A stretch of DNA of 64,000 nucleotides from Phoronis australis (taxonomy: Eukaryota > Phoronida > Phoronidae). The first letter of the stretch is position 1; each line of letters starts with the position of its first letter. The translations under genes were made by a program, and so were the position numbers. Shown piece by piece: positions 55,786-64,000 of this stretch. The notes beneath the pieces were generated by a model. The model was given only the letters and a program-made list of their open reading frames with translations. It ran no database searches and was not told where the DNA came from. The stretch spans positions 292,994 through 356,993 of the forward strand of contig NMRA01000395.1 of assembly GCA_002633005.1 (NCBI GenBank), given 5' to 3'.

Positions 55786-58050
55786 ATGGGACATAATATG
55801 GCAAACAAGTGAAATTTTATTTTCTCATTTTTTGTAAAAGTTATGAAGCATCAAATTTATGTTTTACTGTGTTCAACTTCTGTAACCATAGCTACCATGA
55901 AAAAAATATTTTGAAAAATTGTGGCCATTCACAACAATGTTAAATGACCTGAAAAACAACATTTTTAATTTTTACAATTATTTTTGTCCTCATTTGGTAA
56001 AATTTTATCGTTGTCAACTAATCCATATAAATAGTATGTAGCCAGTCTGCTAACCTCACCATAACCACTCTGTAGCTAGTCAGAGTTCCTTAGTCATGAA
56101 GAGAAGTACACTGCAATGTTGTAATACAAAATGATTGATGTCTCTCAATTCAAGGAATGCAAATTTTTGTTGTTTTTCCTTTTCATCATTAAATTGAATC
56201 TGTTGTTAATATTGTTATTGTTTATTAATTTTAACTTGTTGAGATCAATTGAGGCATATCTCTTAGTAGCCTATAACCCTGAAATAAAGTTAACTACAAT
56301 GTTATATTTATGGTTGCTTTCCATTTATTTGTTTAGCTTGCTCAACTGACATATAATACCATACTAAGCTAATTAATGTTTCTGACTGGTTCAGTTATTT
56401 TACTTTTTAAAAACGTAATGTTGCAGCCAGACAACTTGAGAAACGTGTTACAGCCTGGTCCCAAACACAAGTTAGGTTGTACTCTACCCCATTTGTAGGA
56501 CTAGCACGCGAGATGGCTGTTCCCACACCAGATAGGTTGTACTCTACCCCATGTGTAGGACCAGAATGTGACATGCCTCCCAGGTTGTCTGTGATTTGAC
56601 CCCTTGAAGAACTGTAAAACAACCCAATGTTATGAGTGTTTTCACATAATTATGCTCTCATCATTTGGGTTTTGAGGGGCTAAGTGCTCTGTAAATTGCC
56701 TTGCAGTTTTGCTGACGGTAGCTGTAAATCCATCAATTGTTATAGATAAATTGCCTTTGATTGGTGTTTATTGTTTTAAGATTACTACAATCACTTTGTT
56801 TTTAGTCTACTCTGTTTAGGAAAAAGACCATGCTCGTTGTCTATTGGGAGAAAATTGTTTTATTAACCCTGTTGGTTTTGAATAAATGATGCTCATTGTC
56901 TATTGAGAGAATAACCCTGTTGGTTTTGAATAACTGCTCCAAATTTTGACTGAGTACTTATTATTGAATAAACAAATTTATTTTACCAAACTCTCTGTCT
57001 GTCTGTACGTGTGCATGTATGTCTGTCTCTATCTGGTGTTTTTGTACGTAATTTTCACTGTTACCAAAATCTTTATTATTGGCTTTACAGGCATGTTTGA
57101 CAGATATGTCTGATGGCAAATCTTCGGTATTTTTGTAAAGTGGTACATCAGTAGTCACAATTGTTTGTAAATGGTTTGAGAAAAGTTTACAAACAGCAAA
57201 TGTATCTACTTGGAAAGCGAAATATTAAGAATGTGATTGTTTATTTTCTCACACTTGTGCCACTTTGATCAAAGGTTTTCGTCAGACATTTTATCACTTA
57301 TACCAGATAAAGTACATTAGTGTATCATATGGTCCATCTACCAAATATCTTTATAGAACTATTTAGTGAATTATTAACAGCATTCATTACATTGTGTTAG
57401 ATTTATTTTTATCACTATTTAGCCAGGTTACCCATAAGATATATCGTCCTTACTTGTGTATTAATAGCTTTAAATCCTAATATACTGTGCCATCTGGTGT
57501 CCAACTACGCTACCTGTTGTCCTGCAGTGCCATATATTTTAAAAGCTTGAAGGCACTTGTCATTCAGTGCCATGAGTTGGCATTCTTAGTTGTACTCAAC
57601 TATGTATTGAGTGGAGTTCTCGCTTTCAGGTTGATTTAGTTGCCCATTTGAATTTGTCAATCATTGTTTGTGACTTTAGCAGTATGATATACCAGTGAGA
57701 GAATTTGAAATAAATTCTTATGCCAAATGATTCTTACCAAACTTCGTTACTGTTTAGGAAATAATAATATCTACTTTGTGTACACTAGGGAACATGCCTT
57801 CACCCACTTGTCAGTCAATACCATCCCAAACTACACACTAGTGTACAGTGTCACTTAATCTACTGGACTGTGTTGTAATGTTCATGTCACTTGTGACTAT
57901 TGTTAACTTCACGTCTACTTATGAAAATCTCCTGTACAAGAGACTACAGCATACAGGCCACTCATTACAACCAACCTTACTAATTAACATAATTAACATT
58001 ATGAGTAGACCCCAAACAATGGGTAAGTTTGATAGAAAATGCGGTCTGAG
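55786..58050. other. intergenic stretch between convergent genes
   Basis: AT-rich with no exon recognised. It contains a two-copy ~60-bp repeat at 56470-56575 ('aggttgtactctaccccat') and a short duplication near 56860-56930. Confidence 0.5.
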
Positions 58051-59654
58051 ATTCACAATTTATTAAATTGACAAAATAAATAGATAACATTTCCATCAAC
58101 ATCACAATACATGCAAGCTATGCAGCATAAACAACCCAAATGTTCACAAGTTTTCAAATACAAAAAAGCACCCTTCAACATACAAATCTGGAGACAGCTA
58201 TACAAACACAGACTTCAAGTATTTTTTGATAACAAGAAAAATGTCACAATAAAAACGAATTAAATAAGAATTCTATTGTGAAAAGTCAGCAAGTGGCACT
58301 TGTCACTGCAAGTGGCACCTGGCACTACAAGTGGCACTTGGCACTACAAACAGTTCAACTTAAAATGACTACCATTAAAATCATTGATCTCAGTTCTTAA
58401 CATTTTTCATTACAACATTTCACCCCAGTCTGTGCTGAACTCAACTTGAGAGAAAAAAATCACATGTTAAGTAACAAAGTGCAAAATTACATCGCTACAC
58501 ATTACTTGCAGCAAAAGGTTTAGCATATGCTCATCAGTCGAGCAATCCACAAATTATTCAGATTTTAAAAACTGTATTAATCTGCAAAGATGAATTTTGT
58601 GTCATCTCTTCTTATTTTAGTTTTTTAGTGTTTGAACACTAACATGTAAAGAACACAAAATGTCACATGGAAGGTGCAGTTAGGGTTAGGGTGCAGTTGG
58701 TGTCAAGTGTCAACTACTGCACAGTGTTATTAATATCAAACAGTGATTCAACAATCATTCCACAAATGGTTTCTAAAACATCTTAAAATGATTTGAATTG
58801 ACGTTTCTTTTTTGTCACCTTGTTTTTACTGAAGATACGTTCCAACAGCCAGCAGAAGTTGTCACCAACCACACAGTAGAAGTTGTCACCCACCACACAG
58901 TAGAAGTTGTTACCCACCACACAGTAGAAGTTGTCACCCACCACACAGTAGAACTGGTCACCCACCACACAGTAGGACTGGTCACCCACCACACAGTCGA
59001 ACTGGTTACATTCCAGGTTCACCCATCACATGAATCCATGATGATAATCATTTGTAAATTGGTGGACCTCCAAAAACAGTGACAAGTTCTCTTAGGAATG
59101 TAAAACACATAGCTTGCCATCAATTATGCCACAATTGAAGCCAGTTTGTACAAACAATATCTTACACACTTACTGTTCACCAATGACAGCAGTGAACCAA
59201 TTGTAAATAATTTGCTTGCAATAACCAGTCATGAAACTATCTTTTAGTGACAATTCACCAAATATTTTAGTGACAACAAAAACAGGCACTAAAATTTGAT
59301 GCACGATTTCCTTTTATATAAATAGCAGTCAACAATGAATCATATTTGATCATTGAAACTTGCTCATATGTATGTCCATGCTCATATGTAGGCCAATGCA
59401 CATATACCTGCAATAACACTTAAGGTAAATCCTTTTGGGCAAAACGCCAAAGAGTAACTTTTCAAAATAACATGTAACTAAAGCTCGTTTCCAGAAAGTT
59501 TGAAATAACACACGACATTTTCTCCTCACTACGAAGACATCAGCCTCACACCCATCGAGGAACTGATGTAGTCACAGAGGTGGACACAAAACTTAATATT
59601 GCCATGTCAACAATTTGAACTTTAAATTAAGTGTTTGTTAGTGCCCTTCTCATC
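58050..59654 (-). other. probable 3' UTR of the HECT ligase gene
   Basis: It lies downstream (minus strand) of the HECT stop codon. Minus-strand AATAAA occurs at about 58057-58062. No coding exon is seen. The end point is inferred. Confidence 0.35.
58850..59010. repeat. 24-bp minisatellite in the probable 3' UTR
   Basis: About six units of 'gttgtcacccaccacacagt' plus 'agaa'. It gives HTVEVVTH-like or YCVVGDNF-like spurious frames. Confidence 0.93.
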
Positions 59655-59775
59655 TTAAGTGAGACCGAATCCTTTTCCATTCTCTATGGCTGTGTACAGG
59701 TGACGTTTTAACTTGTCAGCAGATGTGTATGCTGGCAATAGTAGTCTGTTGAAGCAGGTCATCGCCGTTGGCAAC
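59655..59775 (-). CDS. HECT E3 ubiquitin ligase, last coding exon
   Basis: It follows a minus-strand acceptor 'tttag' and starts in phase 2. It encodes '[18 protein letters not shown]' with the catalytic Cys (codon at about 59754-59756), which accepts ubiquitin as a thioester, and ends '..[13 protein letters not shown]' plus TAA, the typical HECT C-terminus. The join to the 60290 exon restores one Arg codon. HERC- or HECTD-like subfamilies are possible; I cannot decide. Confidence 0.93.
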
Positions 59776-60289
59776 CTAAAAGGCAGAAGTAAAAGACAGT
59801 GTTGGCAGGCAAAAGGATGAAAGCATGGTACTGTGTGTTGTTAAAGTTAGAGATGACACTTATACGACATATTGAGTTGTTGAATATTTGCTAATTATAA
59901 AATAACCTTTCAGGGTAATTCTGTATAATAATACGATTTTGTGGCACAAACTCTGCCTTCTACAGTCAGTGTGGGCAGATTTCGTCACCATGTGCCTACA
60001 GCCTGGTCTTCTCCAAATGTGCCATATGTATTTGATGGTGGGGGTAATCACTACTCCAGGAGGGATTGAACTAACATTGCAGACATAGAGTTGAATATAT
60101 TACCATGGCCATGACTGCAGTGCAGGGTGTGGTGAATATATTACCAAGGCCATGATTGCAGTGCAGGGTGTGGTGAATATATTACGAAGGCCATGATTGC
60201 AGTGCACGCTGTGGTATCCTAACAGCTAACTAAAGCTTCAATGTTAAATTAGTCAACTGTTTGGTATCATACAACTGTAGTGTGATCAC
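59776..60289. other. intron of the HECT gene with a 41-bp repeat
   Basis: Three copies of 'gaatatattaccatggccat' plus 'gactgcagtgcagggtgtggt' at about 60090-60215. Confidence 0.8.
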
Positions 60290-60504
60290 CTGTCAGACTG
60301 CCCTGTACCGTTCCTCTGTATCACAATGGGTAGGTGGGAGAGCCCTTTGAGGGGCACGCGGTCACTGCCTGTGATGAAATGGAGCAGCATCTTCTTATGT
60401 TCTCCACTCATCTCATGAACGACAGACCAGAACGCTCTGATGACTTGATGGTCTTCACTGAACCCGTCGTCATATGAGACCGAGGATTGCAATGCATGGA
60501 AATC
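60290..60504 (-). CDS. HECT E3 ubiquitin ligase, penultimate exon
   Basis: A 215-nt exon, phase 0 in (minus-strand 'gactag' acceptor) and phase 2 out (donor 'ACAG|gtgatc'). It encodes 'DFHALQSSVSYDDGFSEDHQ', 'VIRAFWSVVHEMSGEHKKML' and 'FITGSDRVPLKGL', the C-lobe approach region with the FW and TGS.R.P motifs of all HECT domains. The rest of the gene (N-lobe and substrate-binding part) was not found up to 64 kb. Confidence 0.95.
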
Positions 60505-61940
60505 CTAGTCAGAAAAGATTCATATAAACCACTACAGAATAGTAGGAAATTCAAAATACATTTTACACGACAATGAATCCAAAGGTAATTAGTTTGATTA
60601 TACACTAAATGGCGGACCAAACACAAAAACATTCAAGTAGTCCAGACTGAGTGCTTGCAGGTGATAAAAGACAGTTGCCATGATGTTATATTATATACCA
60701 TTTGTTGTGTTGTGTAACTCTTATCAAAGGTAATTACTGCATTAAGGCAGGTAAATACACAAAAAATTAATTTTGACTGTTTTTTTACATTTTTATGTCA
60801 TCCTAATCTTTAATTCTTGATGCACATCATAGTGAAGAAAACTAAAATCATTCTGAAAATCCAAAGTTGTTTTTTAATTATATTTGACCAAGCTTCAGTA
60901 AGTCAGTCATATGGCTTGAGTGCTCACCAGCTCCGTGACTGACAAGTGGGGCGGAGCTTATACAAGGACACTAGCTCTAATCTAATCCTGTCAACAAACA
61001 TTGCGTAACCAGGCAATCAAGAGTGCTGTACCAGCTGATATAGATGATGTAGCGAGACCAAGAATAAAATAATTCTATTTTTGACCATGTGAAAGTTGGT
61101 GGTGAAATGGTGAAATCCTGTTCCAAGCCTGAGCCTGTTTGTCCATCAGCAAAAAAATTAAGTTGTACGCTAAGTCCTACAGAAGCCATCGCTGCACTCA
61201 GCTCGAGGAGTTAGTGCAGAAATTGGGCGTGTGCAAGAGAATTCGAAAAGGTGAGGTGTCTTGTGAGAGGATGCTGAGCGTCGACGTGGGTGGTGTTGCA
61301 CGATTTGATGAGAGTGTGCGCACGCGCTGTGAAGACACGCCGCACGCGCGAGACATGGACAACTACATGCCGTTGGAGTAGAGTTTCTGGAGATAAACCG
61401 TGCTTCTGTGCTAGGAACACGCCGTGGAGAAACTAGGCTGCCAAACTCAGTGGATTTTTGAACTTGCCGCCAGCAGTAACCCAAAGAATTAGAGAAATGA
61501 CCATACCACAGATTCAAACGTATCCCTGAACTAAAACTCATGATACTATTATACGATTTTAGTAGAAAGCAAGACAGGAAACTTTGGTAACTTGAGAATC
61601 TCACCCAAGCGACGCTATTTGTACAGAAAGTGCTATTTTTTATCCCAAAGTCCATTCGATCAAAATGTTAGCGGTACAGGCACATGAAAATGTTGAACCA
61701 TTAGGGTGAAAGTAGTTCTTGATCCTCGTTGCCAATATTGTTATCATATGCAGACAGTAACGCGGCGATTTGATGTAACACATGTTGGTTGATGAAGAGA
61801 CGGTAACTACATATAACATTATAACATTGGAATATCAACAAATAGGTCTATGTGAGAGAGTCTTTTGCCACACTGAGTGGAGAGTGCAGATGAGTCGCAT
61901 AAACAATCAACACATGGTTTTAATGATGTGTGGTCGGCAC
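60505..61940. other. stretch without a confirmed gene, CpG-dense at 61.19-61.44 kb
   Basis: Mostly AT-rich. A 250-bp CpG-dense block carries open frames on both strands (for example '..QLEELVQKLGVCKRIRKG..' on plus), but no family, start context or splice sites are convincing. Confidence 0.4.
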
Positions 61941-61944
61941 ACCA

Positions 61945-62344
61945 GGGCCCGGTCTCCAATCTTTTTACTCGAAATGGAACTCGAAATTAGGTTTGGCATT
62001 TTCTACTCTACTTTTGGCGAACTCAAGATAAGTGTCTATTATTCTGTACTCGAGTACACAATAACTTATGTAGATAATTTATTGCCCTTCGTTCAAAGTT
62101 TGTAAACCCAATATTAAAGCAATAAGTTCGAGTTTGAACTCGAAATTTCGAGTTTTTACTCAAGTTTGTGGCACGAATATAAGAGTCTTCAAGGGCAAAC
62201 TTGAATTAGAAACTCCTATGCATAAACTACAATGTATTCGAGCACAGTCTGATAACCAATTATCTTAAGTTTGCACGAAAGGAGCAGAGAAATTGCCAAA
62301 AAGTTTTGAGTTCGTTTCGAGTACAAAGATTAGAGACCGGGCCC
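61945..62344. mobile_element. 400-bp MITE with ~40-bp terminal inverted repeats
   Basis: The left end 'gggcccggtctccaatcttt' mirrors the right end '..aaagattagagaccgggccc'. The inside is built from 'actcgaaa'/'tttcgagt' elements, so it is rich in secondary structure. A possible CAG duplication flanks it. A diverged relative lies at 11362-11660. Confidence 0.8.
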
Positions 62345-62488
62345 AGAACAGCAGACAATAGATTAACGCTAAGCTCCGCCCACGTGACAGCAATATTCGT
62401 TTTGGTCGTCTGTTGTGCTTCACAAGTTTGCAAAAATGATAAAAAGTACGCTGTGAACAAACAGGTATGTAACATTTTCAAAACATGA

Positions 62489-63220
62489 AGTAGTACATCA
62501 ACAAAAATTGGAACATAATGACTGTATTCTAATCGAATTGAATTATGATCTCAAGTGGCAATCGATGCCCGCTGAAGTTCAAAGCCGTTTTTCTCGGCTC
62601 ATGATTTCAGGGTAGTGACAAGATTCTCACGCCTATTTTTCCGCAACACATGGGTTAATTTTTATGAAATTTGCAAATTTGAAATCCTCCAGAACTGAAG
62701 GAAAATCGCGTGCCAGGGTTTTTTGATACATGGACCAGATTTTTAATTATTAGACGGAAAGTGACCAAAAAGTGGCGTGCTTGCCACAACTCACACGTAA
62801 AAATGCCACAAAATCAAGATTGTTCATATATTTGGTATGTATAACTAGAATATTGCGTTAGGAAACAGTTGATGATAATCCCTGTACATTTTGAAAAAAA
62901 ATCGAGGTATAATTGGATTTTTTGAAAATTAAAAAATACGAGATGAAAAAAACGAACTACAATAAAAACTTTTTTTTGATTTTTGTCACTTTGAGAGTCA
63001 ATTCTAACTAGTTAAAACACTTTATACTTATTTTAGATAGGAACCTTGAGATCTGACCAGTGTATACACCCACCCTTAACACTAGGATAACTCTAATCAA
63101 AGCTGTAAGGGGGTTTTGCAGCAAATTTTGATTAAGGATAAATGGTAACTGATCTGGCAAAGCAATCCCTGTTACAACAATAATAAGAAAGGTTTGGAGG
63201 GAGACAGTTACTGGGAGACT
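62489..63220. other. stretch without a recognised feature
   Basis: AT-rich with several A/T runs. Nothing coding is seen. Confidence 0.5.
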
Positions 63221-63224
63221 TTAG

Positions 63225-63330
63225 TTGCAAGGAGACCTTAGTTGCTGGGAGGCCTCAGTTGCTGGGAGAGCTTAGTTGCTGGGAGTCTTTTAGTTGCTGG
63301 AAGACCTTAGCTGCTGGGAGACCATAGATG
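63225..63330. repeat. 19-bp 'gttgctgggagaccttag' minisatellite
   Basis: About six degenerate units just upstream of the RT fragment. Confidence 0.85.
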
Positions 63331-63365
63331 CGGGAAACATTCAGCTTTTGAACTGAGTAGAGTAC

Positions 63366-64000
63366 TCTACAGTCGATAACATCTTTAACCTACAGAGTAT
63401 CATTCAGAGACATGTCACTAAACGGAAGGGGAAAGTGCATTGCGAATTCATTGATTTCAGTAAGGCATTTGATAGTGTAAATATTTCCCATTTACTTTAT
63501 GCCCTATTAACCAAAGGTTTGCATGGAAAATGTTTCACATTTTGTGCACTATGTACAGCTCTATACAATTGTGCGTTATGGTACAGTCACAGACCACGCC
63601 CTATTTCAACTGTACAGTCACAGACCACGCCCTATTTCAACTGTACAGTCACAGACCACGCCCTATTTCAACTGTACAGTCACAGACCACGCCCTATTTT
63701 AATTGTGCAGTTGGTCTCCAGCAAGGATGTGTTTTAAATCCCTGGGTGTTCTCGGAGTTAGCACACTGGTATCTGATATTAGAAAAAAATGTAAGCAGAT
63801 GTATACGCGTCTCCCCAGGTTGTGATATAGGTTCTCTGTTTTTTGCAGATTATTTAGTGCTGGTTTCAAATACTGTTGATGGGCTACAGATGAAGCTCAA
63901 TGTTCTCGATAAGTTTTGACGAGATTGGAACTTGCAAGTTAATTTGAAGAAAACAAATGTGGTATTTAAGCGAGGCGGCATACATTAAAAGACTGAAAAT
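63366..64000 (+). pseudogene. non-LTR (LINE) reverse transcriptase fragment
   Basis: It reads 'STVDNIFNLQSIIQ', 'CEFIDFSKAFDSVNISHL' (RT motif A, Asp present), then after the minisatellite 'LQQGCVLNPWVFSE' (motif B) and 'SLFFADYLVLVSNTVDGLQ' (motif C, where the second Asp of ADD is Tyr). A TGA at 63918 is followed by 'RDWNLQVNLKKTNVVFKRGG'. The loss of the catalytic Asp, the stop and the repeat-induced frame change mark it as dead. It continues past the window. The motif spacing fits a jockey/CR1/RTE-like element. Confidence 0.9.
63583..63705. repeat. 31-bp minisatellite inside the RT fragment
   Basis: Four units of 'acagtcacagaccacgccct' plus 'atttcaactgt' replace part of the RT between motifs A and B. 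The 31-bp period shifts the frame. Confidence 0.95.

Noticed and set aside
61139-61381. Plus-strand frame in the CpG-dense block
   Set aside because: It reads protein-like but has no recognised family, and minus frames are equally open because of high GC.
62306-62488. Signal-peptide-like sequence 'TAIFVLVVCCASQVC' followed by a good donor
   Set aside because: No ATG in frame (the frame opens at TTG inside the MITE end) and no partner exon found.

Overview
The window is animal genomic DNA: small exons with GT/AG borders and conserved phases, kilobase introns, and many eukaryotic transposons and minisatellites. The mix of an R3-type receptor tyrosine phosphatase, a Ngaro/DIRS element, a Ty3/gypsy element, THAP-domain DNA transposons and a non-LTR element suggests a marine invertebrate. 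Amphioxus or another invertebrate deuterostome would fit, but the sequence does not prove it. Most short open frames are noise; the genes had to be read exon by exon.

About 1.6-55.4 kb (+ strand) holds the 3' part of one receptor protein tyrosine phosphatase gene, related to Ptp10D/PTPRB/PTPRJ. I can place 18 phase-compatible exons and one weak transmembrane candidate. They give one complete fibronectin III domain, the membrane-proximal ectodomain, a juxtamembrane segment and a single complete PTP domain ([27 protein letters not shown]), then a YEN tail. Earlier FN3 exons lie upstream of the window. The WPD-loop exon exists in two versions (39.7 and 43.6 kb) with the same length and phase. 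Using both, or neither, creates an early stop, so they look mutually exclusive.

The introns are crowded. In order they hold a degenerate repeat field (2-4 kb), a TA-flanked inverted-repeat element with an assembly gap (4.7-6.9 kb), a TTAA-flanked Kolobok-like element with a THAP relic (8.0-9.6 kb), a 1.7 kb giant palindrome with tRNA-like sequences in both arms (14.2-15.9 kb), a perfect 40-bp satellite (20.3-21.7 kb), nested TIR elements (21.8-26.3 and 44.9-47.4 kb), an antisense Ngaro element with split direct repeats and a decayed SGNH hydrolase (30.8-36.9 kb), an antisense decayed Ty3/gypsy element (49.1-53.0 kb) and a THAP element with long inverted repeats (53.5-54.7 kb). Several minisatellites start in or run across exon borders of the phosphatase gene and duplicate its splice sites.

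On the minus strand at 58-60.5 kb are the last two coding exons of a HECT E3 ubiquitin ligase, convergent with the phosphatase gene. The right end (61.9-64 kb) holds a 400-bp MITE and a broken non-LTR reverse transcriptase fragment that runs out of the window.
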